This document shows, piece after piece, positions 13,301 through 26,233 of a DNA stretch of 64,000 nucleotides. The position numbers and the translations under genes are program-made. The notes beneath the pieces were generated by a model. That model saw only the letters and a program-made list of their open reading frames with translations, did not search any database and was not told the origin of the DNA. This DNA comes from Apostichopus japonicus (Eukaryota; Echinodermata; Holothuroidea; Aspidochirotida; Stichopodidae): contig NC_092565.1 of NCBI RefSeq assembly GCF_037975245.1, positions 9,282,499 to 9,346,498 on the forward strand. The letters run 5' to 3'. Within the stretch, counting starts at the first letter, position 1; each line of letters starts with the position of its first letter.

Positions 13301-16300
13301 GCATTATAGAAATCTATTTCAGCCTACCAGCTGTCAATGGTCAGTAGCATGTACATGATTGATCATATTTTTTTTAATGAAAAGTTTACTTTTGATGTTT
13401 GCCCAGGTCAAAGGTCAGGAGATTTACGTGCAAGGGAGAGCTCATCTGGAAGTAGTACAGATCCGTCAGATGGTATGAAGATTCTTTCATCTTACATCGG
13501 GATCAATGACCACCTACAGGGATCCAAAGTAGATCATGGTGACCTTGCACCTAAGGTAATTTCATATCATATATTGAGATCAATAACATTGATCTTTAAC
13601 TAGTTGGCAATGTAGGCCTACTACTAACTAATGTCACCAAATACAGGAATAACCAACGATTGAGTACAGGAATAGCTAGCCTAGTGTATCACAGGGACCT
13701 CACACCCTGGAAGTTAATGTCACATCATACGTTGGGTTCAGTGAGCACATAACCTTAACTAGTGGGCAGTGAAGGCCCACTACTAGTGTCACCAAGTATA
13801 TGAATGACTGATCACTTAATTAGTACAGGCTCATGAGAGGATCATTCGAACACACCTAAGGTAATGTGATTGCTTGCACGCTGATCACTGACCATTGAAA
13901 CTTTACTAGTGGACATTGAGGGCCAAGCACTGTCTATAAATGTCAACAATACTATAAGAACAGATGACTACCCACAAATGTCATCTAAAGGTGTGAATGT
14001 GATATTTTGATCAATAACCACTAAAATGTTATCTAGAAACATTGAGCAAAACTACCCCCAAACTGTGCTGTAAGATATGGCATCTGTTCTATGACTTTGC
14101 CTTCAGTTAAAGTAAGTCACAAAAATGGGTCACAAATATTTTTCGGTGGGTCGCAGGGTCTTCCCACAAGTGGGATAATGTATCTGCAGCATGCTTATGG
14201 AGATCCATTAAGTTATTTTAGTCCATGTATTGTATGTATTTAAGATCCTCCTGCAAGCAGGAACTCGCGAAGAAGCCTCATTGGCTTATCAAAGCCGCAA
14301 GCTGGTCGAAGTCAGTCTCTTAGATTCATATTTAACGTCCATGATTATGAATTGTCAATTGTCAACAACTCTGTAACTGGATGACATACATTAATCTTGG
14401 AGTGACGCAAACCGGGGACCTTATGATTGGAAGGCTCCGGCGTTAACCACTGAGCTAACACTCCTATGGATAGTCCAAGCTAGCTTTCATGCCTTCTAGT
14501 ACAGACCTTGTGGGTCTCAAAACTTAAAAGTGGTAAAATATATGCAACCTGGACTGATATAGCAGTGTTTTGTTAACGGTCTACCACATATCAGAATGAA
14601 CACTGTACCCAATAAGCTACACATTCAAAGACCTTTCACATTGTTTCAACCAGATGTATCTCTCCGTGGTATCCATGGTAACAACTTGTTTTTCCATTAT
14701 TCATTTTTAGACTAAGGCAAGCAAACAGTCTGACTGATTTCAACAATTCTTAGAAATCATTTGAGCATAATAAATTCCTTCCTGTTCTTTTAGCCCTTGG
14801 TAATAACATTTCTTTTGAGGTACAGATTTACCTTAATTATGGTAGATTGCCCACATTCATCTCTTTAACTTCCTCGCCTTTCTTTCTTTCTGGTGGTTAA
14901 AAATCTTTGTTCGATCTGTTGGGATGATAGATGACAGCTTAATTACATATATAAGAGAAATACACTCAAAAGTCATACTTATTTGAAGTTGATCAGTTGC
15001 CCTAGTTCAGCTCTCTGTCTATAGAAAGGATTTCAGTCTTGTATGCTGAAAACTCTTGGTCTTTGGAATGTATCATAGGACACAAAATGTAAAACTTAAA
15101 TTGCAAAGGAAAATTTACAAAGTGTTTTGATCGTTATTTCTGGATCGGAGCAACATGGAGGAATTAAGACCTGTATACATTGGAACTTTAACATTTCCCA
15201 GAGGTGAGAAAATTGCCAAAAAATTAAGTATCTTTTATATTCAGTTTGTCCAGTCTTTTATTATATCAGCATTTTTCCTTTCCACAGGTATTTTGTGTTG
15301 TATAAAAATTGGAATATTTAAATTTCAAACAGGCAATTGCTGAAAGTATGTTCCAATATTCAAAGCAAAAAGATGAATTAACAGAGTATTTTTGTATTCA
15401 ATGGAAAGTACTTTCAGGACAGTGGGAGAAAGTGTTGCAGTTTGAAATTTTACCTGTCCATGAAAGCACTATTGGATATCATATCTTCTGATATAGGGTT
15501 CCATATCCTCTGATACATGGTTTCATATCCTATGATACATGGTTTCATGTCATATGATACATGGTTTCATATCCTCTGATACATGGTTTTATGTCCTCTG
15601 ATACATGGTTTCATATCCTATGATACATGGTTTTATGTCCTCTGATACATGGTTTCATGACATATGATACTGGGTCTCATTTCCTATGATACATGGTTGG
15701 CATGTCCTCTGATACATGGTCTCATGTCCTCTGATACATGGTTTCATGTCATATGATACATGGGCTCATGTCCTCTGATACATGGTTTCATGTCCTCTGA
15801 TACATGGTCTCATGTCCTCTGATACATGGTTTCATGTCCTCTGATACATGGTTTCATATCCTATGATACATGGTTTCATGTCCTCTGATACATGGTTTCA
15901 TATCCTATGATACATGGTTTCATGTCCTCTGATACATGGTTTCATGTCATATGAGACATGGTTTCATGTCATATGATACACGGTCCCTTGACCTCTGATA
16001 CATGGTTTCATGTCCTCTGATACACGGTCCCTTGACCTCTGATACATGGTTTCATGTCCTCTGATACATGGTTTCATGTCCTCTGATACAGTGTTTCATA
16101 TCCCTCTGATACATGGTTTCATATCCTATGGTACATGGTCTCATGTCCTCTGATACATGGTTTCATGTCCTCTGATACATGGTCTCATGTCCTCTGATAC
16201 AGGGTTTCATGTCATATGATACATGGTCTCATGTCCTCTGATACATGGTCTCATGTCCTCTGATACAGGGTTTCATGTCATATGATACATGGTTTCATGT

Positions 16301-19300
16301 CATATGATACATGGTCTCATGTCCTCTGATACATGGTTTCATGTCCTCTGATACATGGTTTCATGTCATATGATACATGGTCTCATGTCCTCTGATACAT
16401 GGTTTCATGTCCTCTGATACATGGTTTCATGTCATATGATACATGGTCTCATGTCCTCTGATACATGGTCTCATGTCCTCTGATACAGGTAAAATAATAG
16501 CCCGGCAAGCAGAGCCCATGCAGGGGCTTAGTACATTAATACATTTCACCTCACAAATCTGGCGATAACTGAAGTAATGTACCATTCCATCTTATCTCTG
16601 TTTGTACAATGTGATGATTGGTTTCGTGTACGTCACACAACAATTTAATGAAATATAACATTTTAAAACTAAATAGGTGTAAAACATTGAAGAAATATGT
16701 AAAAAATATGTAAAATATGTAAACATATTAAATTTGATCTGTATATGAGCTGTCACTTTGTTGTACAACAGTAAAGGTAGATGTTCTAATCCTGCACCGT
16801 CTAGAGGAAAATATTATGTTACTCTGCTGGAAAAATATTACTTTATACTCTGGAAAAGTCTTGAATTACTTTATAGTGAAACCAAGGATGGGGTGTATTC
16901 TATCGCTGTGCAGTTTTGAGTTTGTTTCGATACTTCATATTCTCCTCATCACACCCTGTCCTTCAAGGGGAAGGGGCTAATTATCTCTTGAAATTCAATC
17001 TGATACAAATATCATACAGAGTTAACATGAAGCACCATGTCACTATCATTTACAATGTCTGCTATTAAAAATGCCAGGGAGTGCAGAGCTGCAAATTTCT
17101 AACCGGATTATATTTTCATTTTCCAGTCAGGGCTGGAGAAAGAGATTGATGAAGCTGTTGCCGCTGGAGATGTTGATAAGGCTGAAGAGTTGAGTAACTA
17201 TCTAGCCTCAAGGAACTTTGCTGTCCGAGTATCAGAAGCTGCAAATGCGAGGGATTATGCAAAGCGGAAGAAGGTGAGATTATACCCTGGTGTGTTCTTG
17301 CATCTCCATGTGGGAAATTCAAAGATTGCTTCAAGGATAAAGCAGCTCGATAAAGCAACTTATACAAAGAACAACAGGATTTCATTGGCTAACAGCTTCA
17401 GATGCTCTAGCCCTCCCCCCCCCCCCCATACTTCCTGGCTATATAGATGCTCTAGCATCCCCACTTCCCCCTCCTACCCATACGTTAATCTTTTTCTGTT
17501 GGCTTTTATGTAACTTGCTATGCACAGCTTCATTGATAAATAACTTCCAAGGTCCCTCACAATATTGACTCACAGTAATGAGGGATCCTGTCTTTAGCAA
17601 TCATCAATGTTACTGATGGAGGTCTCTCTCCTTAAATGTCTAGAATGAATAATCAAATCAGAGGCCTTGTGACATTTTATTAAAGGCAAACTGTGTAGGT
17701 CTAGTTGCATGAAGAATAAGTTCCCAAGGTAATTGAAGTTGCTGTGTGCACCTTAACTTACGAGTAGAGAAAATGATGCTTTGTGGTAGTTTCTGTTTTG
17801 ATTTGAGCTTTTTTGCAGACCACTATTTTGCTAAAGTCTGATGATGTTTAAGCCTCGCACAAAAGAAAGAAAAGATTATTGAAGTATTTGTTCGGTCAAA
17901 TAGAAGTTAAACTTGACCACTCGCAAGCAAAGCAAAATGTTTTGTGTTTGGTGTTGTTAATTTCAAATGTTTCCTTTTCCCTTTTACCACTTTACTGAGG
18001 ATAGATTCCTAATAGTTTACTCCATCCAGCAAATAGCAAGAGCAATAAGTCTGAAAAGAATCTTTCAAACCATTCATCTCTTTATTATGAACACGATTCA
18101 TTTCAGTTTAATACTCTGTATATTTGTCCTGGTTGTCGGGACACGGGAAGGGATTCTTTCGTATCTTCTTATAAATTTCACCCAGTGGTTCGTGACCATT
18201 CTTGTCGATCTCTCGTGGCTGAAGCAGACAATTTGTAACAAATTCCTTGCTGATAGACAATCTGTTCATAATGTTGGCGTATCCCCTGAAATCAGCTGAC
18301 TGTATCAGCTGCAGCTTTAATGCTGCATTGGACAATTACGAGAGATTAATGAATTCACCCATGTGAAGGCAAACTAAAAATCAGTATACCAAGAAATGGC
18401 ATAAAATACGAATATGAGGCTTTCTGTACCTCTCAATAACTGCACAACAATAGAAAGAGCAGAGACCCTTTGCTATGGTGATGCAGAGTGCATTCTGACT
18501 TAATTATTCACGCATGATTCTGATGATTTTAACCGAGAAAGACAGCTTCCAACTAATTCAGAATTAACAGAGCATGTATTGTAATCTTCTTAAAGTTAGT
18601 GGGTCTATTGGTGATTGTTAAGTACAGAAAGAAAAGGAGAGAGGGGTTTAAACGGTAGATTATTATAACAGTGTTTATTTAAGGAGCTAAGAGCTCTTTG
18701 TTGCCTTTTGCATGCAGACTAGTACCATAGAGACAAAATATTTACAGCTGGTTGATGTTTCCAAGGTTTTTAATTCCCTGGGAAGAAGGCAGAAGTAAAA
18801 AACCCTGGAAATGATGAGCAGAGAATTAAACAAATTTCCCAAAAAATATTTAAGTATGTGATGAGGAGGATTCTTAGAGATACTGAATGTTGATGAAAAG
18901 CATCTGGGTGACAACATTTTGATGATCAAATCAGTTTCATTTATTATACAAGTTACTAATTAACCTCTGTAAACTTGGTGACAATCTTGCAGTGTGCTCA
19001 AATTGGCATTTCAACTTGTGCAGTTCGGTATATAAAACATGTGTTATAAGAGGGGAATCAAAGTGTGTAAATCAGTTCCACACATGAAACTTGCAACAAA
19101 TGTTTCCAAAAATGTCTAATATAATTAGGATCAAACATTTATATAGTTTTAGTGATCAACTCATAGTGCAGCCATCTATGTACTGCTGGTGATTCATTGC
19201 TGACAGTACTAAGACTCATAGCAACAGGTAATTAAGTTTCGTGATACTTGCTAGGAAATATATGACAAGTGCCCTCTCTTGATCTTTGTTTGCCGTTGGG

Positions 19301-20568
19301 GAGCCCCATTGCAATTTTTCTCTGTGTAAAGCTTTGCACTTTTGGCAAAATTACTGATCAATATCTATTCAACACTAATAATTCCCATTTCAATGAATTT
19401 TTATTGAAGTTTAATTTCAAATAAACTGATGAAGAAAACAAACTTGACAAAGTACAATCTTCTTTTTGTAAAATTAAAAAACTCTCGTAAAGAAAATAGT
19501 TATGTAATGAAACCCTCGAAGTACTCAAAAATTAAATAATTTCATTTAAAGAAAAATGGCAGGGAAACTTCCTTACATGGATTTAAGTCTTAGTTTGAGC
19601 AGGACGTAGCAAGCAAAGTAAAATTGTCAAAAGTTGGTAGAGGTGAAGTACAATTCAAATTTTAATTTACCAATGGAGTGAAGTATACTGGTTAAACTGT
19701 TTCGAATAATTCTAAATCTTTAACAAGGTTTGGTTTAGATAGTTTCAGTATAGGATTAGTTTCTTTAAAATTACATGATAAAGCAAAGCTTTATTTTTTT
19801 AAATAATAATTAGACTTAACAGATAAAGCAAAGCTTTTTTTTTATTAAAATAATAACTAGACTTAACAGAAGCTTGGGGCAGTACAGATAATAAAGAAGG
19901 ACCCTGTCCTAATAAAGATACATATTTTTCTGTTTTATTGAATAACTATTATCTTTTTTTCACCGAAAGCTATCCCTGACTGAACTTATATTGCCTCATG
20001 TAAAGACAGTGTGAAATGAACCTTATCATGCTGACCTTGCAGAAAGTTACAGATGTAACTAAAAGAGCTAAATATCAGAAAATTCCTTAACCTTGTCCTT
20101 TTGGTATATGGGTTTCCTTGGAATAAGACCCAATAAACTAATTGCTTTGTTTGATAATGGTTAATAGTCTATACTTTTCCCTATGATCCTTTGAGCAGTT
20201 ATAATCTTTTTTTTTGCTTAAACATATTTGTTTTATAAAGTTGCAGATAATTTTTTTTATGACATGAGTTTCTTGCTTCCAAGAAACTGGAAACTGCAGC
20301 CGATGTAGAAGTTTACTAAGATTAAGGTTTATGTAAAAGCTATATGCTATTAGACAATGGAATGCAGGTTAAAAAATGTTAGCTTACATCAACAAAAGTA
20401 AAAAAAAAAATGAAGAAGGCACTGACTTTTTTATAAACTTTCTATTTTCACTTCTTACTTATTAAGGTCGAAGAGGATCAGCGATTGGCAAGGAAGCAAT
20501 TAAAAAAAGCCAAGCTTGCCTGGGGATTTGAAGTGAAACACCGATGGGAAATGAAGGGTAATATGTGA
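10365..20568 (+). CDS. FAM204A: FAM204A (C10orf84-type) orthologue, 5 coding exons, 258 aa
   Basis: Exons: 10365–10637, 12619–12724, 13407–13555, 17127–17273 and 20467–20568 (stop TGA). All have GT donors and AG acceptors, and phases 0/1/0/0 join in frame. A 5' UTR segment from 10258 is likely. The protein has an acidic, Ser-rich N-terminus (DSDSENSDDSETE), a charged basic centre (STKRKKKRG), then YIGINDHL. The C-terminal block is the diagnostic part: SGLEKEIDEAV, DKAEELSNYLASR and, at the end, AKLAWGFEVKHRWEMKGNM. Human FAM204A has the same order of motifs and a similar length (233 aa). The family is conserved in animals but its molecular function is not established. The start ATG follows a C14 tract (10341–10354) by 10 nt. 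Introns hold a SINE (intron 3), a ~1-kb minisatellite (intron 3) and otherwise nothing recognised. The downstream neighbour is convergent. Confidence 0.85.
14240..14466 (-). mobile_element. tRNA-derived SINE in FAM204A intron 3
   Basis: Read on the minus strand, the element begins GGAGTGTTAGCTCAGTGG, which contains a good tRNA box A (TAGCTCAGTGG, 14447–14457). About 35 nt later comes a degenerate box B-like GGTTTGCGTCACTCC (14399–14413). A ~150-bp unrelated body follows, including an inverted pair around CTGCTTGCAGG. A tRNA-like head with promoter boxes and a non-tRNA tail is the SINE layout. The box B decay suggests an old copy. It is not a functional tRNA gene. Confidence 0.7.
15491..16488. 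repeat. 22-bp minisatellite, about 45 units, in FAM204A intron 3
   Basis: Consensus unit CTGATACATGGTTTCATGTC plus CT. Units vary mainly at TTTCAT/CTCAT and TCCTCTG/TCATATG. Higher-order structure is visible: a 44-bp pair containing CGGTCCCTTG (15981 and 16025), and a 66-bp three-unit period near the right end (CATATG at 16301, 16367 and 16433). A unit length of 22 keeps no reading frame. Confidence 0.95.
19777..19868. repeat. Tandem duplication, ~45-bp unit
   Basis: Two copies of a segment beginning GATAAAGCAAAGCTTT and ending AGACTTAACA, at 19777 and 19822, with a T-run length difference between them. They lie in FAM204A intron 4. Confidence 0.8.
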
Positions 20569-23251
20569 GGCTCCCCAGTGGAACCTCTTCTAATCCAACG
20601 TGGCAGAGGAGTTAGTACCAGGGCGTCCTAGTGAAATGTTGCATATTGGGCAACTGTCGGCATTTATGACCGTTGTACAGACCTCCATTCAACCAGCTGT
20701 AAATTGGGTTTATGCATGTGGCAATGAACTGAATTGAATCCCTCTGAAATGATGTTGAAATCTGATAGAGGAGGTGGCGATAGCTGTCGGTTACAACACA
20801 ATGCCCCTCTATGGAACGCCTTCTTTTATTGTGAATTTCAAAAACTCAAGAAGAACAGCCTCTGCAAGGACATAAAAGGTCATATGATTGGACATATAAA
20901 CTGGAAAAAATGGTGACTGGATTTCCATGGACAGTCTCTGGCTTTCATTTGCCGTCCGTCCCTAGATTAAAAGTGTTTCCGGAAATGTCCCCAGATTTTA
21001 TAAACTTGCCCAGGGGTATCTCCAAATTTGTAAAAAAGGGCCCAACATTATTTCCACTTGTTCTGTCGCCCTCCTATTCATAGAGACGGCTTGAACCTAA
21101 GCTTTGATAGTTTACAACCACAAACGTAAAGTTCATTCATCGCTCACAGCTTAAGGCAACCTAGATCATTGCATAGTTTCATAGTGTGTAATTCACATGA
21201 AAAGTGTCATGTTGCACTAAGTGAGTATAATAAGACTTCCAGGTACCTTCAGGTTTTTTCTGACATTGGATTTTTATCTTGAACAAAATTGTTTCTGGAT
21301 CAGGTGTTCTAAACTTGGGCATTTGACTATTATCCTTGACACATAGAATTGGCGAAACACTTGAAATGCTACTCCTCCCTTTCAGCATACAAAGTAGGTT
21401 CAATTGGGGGTGGGGGAGGGGGGGTCAAATGCAACATTTTCCTGGATTTCCTGGAAAAAATATGTCCACTTAATTGTAGAAGATTCCATGCAAAAATGTA
21501 TACTTTTTTCTTGTGGTCAGTGCAATAAGCTGCTTAATGGTAAATAATGCAGTTAATTTTTGACCTCATGTTATTGACCAAGAAACCTCCAGAAACAAAA
21601 CAATGTATTCTATGAATGCAAAGTTGGTTTGAGTCACTGAGAATGTTGTTAAGAGTACTCTTTGCAGTAAGCAGTAATAATATGTCAGAGTGCAGCTCTT
21701 GTTGTTTTCCAAACTTTTAAAGAGGTTTACAACTAAGTACAGAATTTTAATTAATAAATAAACATTGGATGAATTTTAATGGGCCTTTGGCCACCACCAT
21801 GCACCACCATGGTCTGTTGAGACGGTTGTGGTGTTTTTTGCCAAAATGTGTTTTCTCATCCAATACTGCAATTAGATAACACACTTCACATTAAAGTAAT
21901 CTGTTTCTTCAAAGTCATGAAATAAAAAATAAAATAAAGAAATAACTTTCAAAAACTGACCAATTTGTTGTGTTCATATTATTTTCAGTTAACAGTTTTT
22001 ATTAATTCATTTTACTTTGGTGGGAGTGGTTGGGGAAACTAACATGAAGTCTTAGTTATAGGTCAATACAACACCAATGGACTGTGATATATAACACAAG
22101 AAGAAAATAAATGCAATGATATGGTTGTATAATTGTAACTGATATAATGCCAACAAATAGCTCAAAGAAAGAAAAAAATTAATACCCTTGAAATAACCCT
22201 ATAAATTCCCAAATGGTGCTTACACTTATAGAATTTATTGAGATCTCGTAGAACACTTACTTATAACAGTAAGATGTTGAGATCCTATAAAACAATTTGT
22301 ATTCACCATTCACCAACATACAAGAAATCATGAATAAGCAAATTCCATGGTTACAATAATAGCTGTACCTTGCAAAACCAAAAGAATGTCAAGGCAGTTA
22401 ACAACATGATAAATATGAAAACAGGCATCATCTCTTGGATTGATCTGTTGCTATAAATGTAAGATTATTACAGATTAAAGAAAAGAGTTGATTTACTTCG
22501 CTTCCATTTTCAAATCTCAAACGATATTTGCGACTGATTTTAAAGTGCAACGTTTTTGTTTCCAAGGTGATATACAGTGGAAGAGGGACTCTTCAAACAC
22601 TCTAATGATGACGATTCAAACACACACAACTTTACCGTTTAAGGTCGTGTGTATTTCAATATTGATGAAAGTGTCAACAAAACAGTTGAGTGATCAAACT
22701 CCAGTGCAAGAAATAAAAAATTAAAAAGTATAAAAATATGTATTCCTTACAATGTATGTAAAAACTCTTCCCTTCTCTACCAAATTGCAAATTGGTAAAA
22801 TACTAAACATTAATGTAATGTTTATAATGGTAAGGTACTAAAGTTATGATGCATATTATAATCAAGAAATCATAGGAAATCAAAAAGATCAGAATTCAGC
22901 ACCAGAAAGCCAAAATGCTTCATATTTACTTGCCCTATTTTACAGTATCTGAGTACATTTCATCTGAATTGTGCACAGACAGTGTAAATACTGAATATAA
23001 TGGATCACATACCAAGTGAAAAGTTCATCTATTCACCACGTTTTTTTTAGTTAATACCCTGTTTACATTGATTATAAAGACTTTTTAACCAATATTGACA
23101 GGTCTCAAAAAACCCTTTTCCTTTCAAGAAGTAGAATATGGATCATGTATCAGTATGGTGCATTCAAATGCAAAGCATGGTATTCATGAAAGCTTTACCC
23201 TTGCAGGTACGGTGTTTAAAACTGACTGTTGAATGACCTATGACCTCTGCA

Positions 23252-23530
23252 GAAAACAATATGGTTCTTGTAATTGACAAGGTGAATCCACATAATAAGT
23301 ATGAAGATCATGCAAGTTTTATTTTGTATGTTATTGTGATTACAAGGTTTTCAGACTGACCTCCAAATGACCTTTGACCACCATAGAAAACAATAGGGTT
23401 TTTCTTCTCAATAATGTGGATCCATTTAGCAAGTATGACGTTCATACAAATTTTAATTTTTGAATTATAGTGTTTACAAGGTATTCACACCTTGACCTCA
23501 GTTGACTCTCAAATGACCTTTTGTCTTCAC
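23252..23530. repeat. Two to three diverged copies of a ~133-bp dispersed-repeat unit
   Basis: AAAACAATATGGTT at about 23252 recurs as AAAACAATAGGGTT at about 23385. Both are followed by a related series (AT-rich, AAGTATGA, GTTCAT/GATCAT, TACAAGGTxTTC, CAAATGACCTTT). A third partial copy runs to about 23530. I infer an old tandem or dispersed repeat. Confidence 0.6.
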
Positions 23531-23650
23531 AGAAATGTGGATGCATCACAGCGCAATGACTGCTTTTGCTCCAGCAATAAATAAAAACTTAAAAGAAATT
23601 GGGGGAAAATAGCACACAATATGATGGGAAAGAAGATATCATAAAGACTA

Positions 23651-23975
23651 CATGAAATGATAAACTTATCAATCCAGAATCAAAAGAACTACATAGTCAT
23701 AAGGTTTCTTGTTATCGACCTCTGATCCTAAAAATATTTGCAAACTGGGAGCAAGTTGTGGCAGAAATACTGTACTCAAATTGGCTAAATAAGTTTGTTA
23801 TCACAACAATTACATGAAATGATAATATTATCAACTTAGAATCATATGAAATCATAAGAACTAGGTTTCCTATTATTGACTTTTGATTCTTATAGTATTT
23901 TCAAACTGAAAGCAAGATGTGGCACAAGTACTGTACTACTGTAGTCAAATTGGCTGAACAAATGAGTTTTTACCA
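23651..23975. repeat. ~162-bp tandem duplication, diverged
   Basis: CATGAAATGATAA starts copies at 23651 and 23813. Both contain ATCAACx-AGAATCA, a GGTTTC(T/C)T-TTAT-GAC block, GCAAG-TGTGGCA and TACTGTACT followed by CAAATTGGCT. The second copy has small indels. Confidence 0.7.
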
Positions 23976-25914
23976 AATCCTTAAATTAGAGAAAGAAACA
24001 TTAACATTTTCAGTTACGTGTGATGTACTTTAAGTTCATGAATTCATTAATGAGCCAGCCCCACTTTAGAGCACAACCATCAATTTTCTTGTTTTTGAAA
24101 TTTTGTTTGCATGTAAAAGTATTCCTCTACAAGTAGTAACATACAATATTCTACTCTGGGCCAGGGTTAGCACTAGGATGTTAAAAAAGGGGAGAGGTTA
24201 ATTCCCCCAAGTCAATTAATTTTTTGGGAGGGATCTTCAAATTTTGGAAGGATTTAATTTTTTTTTTAATTCTGGGGGGAAGGGGGTACTTCATGATGAT
24301 AGTAGTTAGATGCACGTACATATGCCCGTACCGAGATTTAGCGCACATATAGTACATACAGTGCAGTACACATAATCGACCAATACAACATGATGTAGTG
24401 CAGCACTAACAAAGAAAGAGTTTTCTTTTTGGAAAGATTTGACCAATCACATCACTTCTTACAAACATCAACAAAACTTTATAATATCCAGCTTGTTATT
24501 GGCAAGTTTTGTAACTACAGTGATGGTGCAGGTTGCAGGACATACAAGGAATTGTTGCGTGGAACTATTCGCCCCCCCCCCACCCCAAGAGAAAATATGT
24601 TTGCGGCACATCTCTTAATGCAAACACTGCTCCAGGCATCAAATATTGTCTAAATGCAAAGCATGCTAACATTGCTTAAAGTTTTCAAAACACTTTTACA
24701 GTAGAGAAACCCTGCAAGTTATTCTCAGACATAAAACATCACCTGAGTAGCTTAGTAAAATTGTCGTAAAAAAAAATGAAAGATATGGGACCGTTCTTGG
24801 TCCTTTTAGTTCATTTAAAATTGAAGCAGTTTAAGCATGATAAAATTAAGTATACATATATTCATTTCAAGCTGAATTCAATTCTTATTGTAACTTTTCA
24901 GAACACTGAGATGTATAAAATGTAAATATATTGATCAATATGATCCACAACAAAAAGAATAGCAAGAAGAAGCAGATAGAGACCGTGACAAAGAACGAAG
25001 AAAAAACGTAGAAATTCACAGCTGATATGTAGACCCACAAAGAGAGCAAGAAAATTGTTGAGAACTTGAAAACAACGATAGTCAAAACTTGAAGACCTTG
25101 TATCCCAGATAAACTTGATATTCTTAATCATGTTGGCAAGGAGTGGTCCACCTATTTGGTTCTCTGGTAGTACATGTACCACTTTTAAGCCACCCTTATT
25201 AGTCTGTGGACTGACTGTAGCACTTTCTAACAACTGAAGCATTTTGAAATATAGCGTGAAACATTTTATTTTTTACCTACAGGAACAGTTTGTAATAAAG
25301 TTATATAGCTGATCTTTATTTTCTATTTCTGTTAGTTTTTTGCCTAATTTTATTGCCTTAGAGAGCTTTAACCCGTGGGGGTATTAACCTTTGACATTTG
25401 TTTGTTAAACGGTCAGTGGGATAAAGTCAAGTTCTCATGCTGATTTATGATATTTTCATTGGTGATTTTTAGGTAATGAAGGAATAGTGTCAGCAGTTAG
25501 AGTTTTCAACAATCATTAGTTTCCTGATTCAAATGCTCATCGGGAAACATATTCTCTTGATTTTTCAATGGTTTCAAATAAAGCTTTGTTAAACCTTAGC
25601 AGCACCTCAGTGGTGATGAATGAGGTGCCTTCACATTTCTCAGTATTTTTTAATTGGTCAGATGCCGAGCTTTAATTTGTCTCTTGGATTGGGACTTTTA
25701 AGTGGCATTCTCAATCGCATTCCTGCCAGTAATGAGCGCGACAATTATACCACAAAGCCTAGTAAAAGGTGACAACAATTATTCTTACTGGTACTGTTTC
25801 TATATTTGGTATTGACATAGCAAACAATATACCAAAATGCACTAGAACAGTATGTACAAATCAATATCATCTCTTCTGCAGTATCATAATATGATAGCAT
25901 GAACACAATACAAG

Positions 25915-26190
25915 CAATAGCATCAACACTATGCAGATGATAGCATCAACACAATGTAAATGATAGCATCAACATAATGCAGTTGATAGCATTAATGCAA
26001 TTTGGCAAAAGTGTCAACACAATGTGTATTACCACCAAGTCACACTGGGTGATAGCACCAAATATAATGCTGAGTGATTCCACCATGAGTGATAACATCC
26101 ATATGCAGGTGGCAATAGCATCAACATACAGTAGCAATAGCATCAACACATAATATAGCATCAACACACAGTAGCTATAGCATCAAGATA
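25915..26190. repeat. Degenerate ~23-bp tandem repeat (GATAGCATCAACACAATG)
   Basis: Repeated TAGCATCAACA cores, spaced about 23 bp at the left and irregularly further right. The tract ends just downstream of the PLPP-type stop codon, so it may lie in its 3' UTR. Confidence 0.7.
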
Positions 26191-26233
26191 GCTAAGAAAA
26201 CTTGGAAAGCCTTTGAAAATATTGAACTATTAA

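Larger units (their letters stand above)
20569..26233. other. Convergent intergenic region (FAM204A / PLPP-type 3' sides)
   Basis: This should contain the 3' UTRs of both convergent genes. An AATAAA-type signal occurs near 21756 on +. On − candidate signals (TTTATT on +) occur near 25265 and 25317. Otherwise I see diverged repeats at 23252–23530 and 23651–23975, a low-complexity GATAGCATCAACA tract at 25915–26190, and no recognisable exon. A 114-codon minus-strand frame (24898–25242) has no domain. Confidence 0.5.

Noticed and set aside
14390-14466. Possible tRNA gene on the minus strand
   Set aside because: Box A is good but box B is degenerate, no cloverleaf acceptor stem is evident and a SINE body follows.
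15155-15343. Open frame beginning MEELRPVYIG in FAM204A intron 3, considered as an extra exon
   Set aside because: The flanking exons 3 and 4 already join in phase and match the human order; no matching segment exists in the family.
24898-25242. 114-codon minus-strand frame with a hydrophobic C-terminal half
   Set aside because: No recognisable family, no conserved motif, and it lies downstream of the PLPP-type stop, so it is probably 3' UTR or chance.
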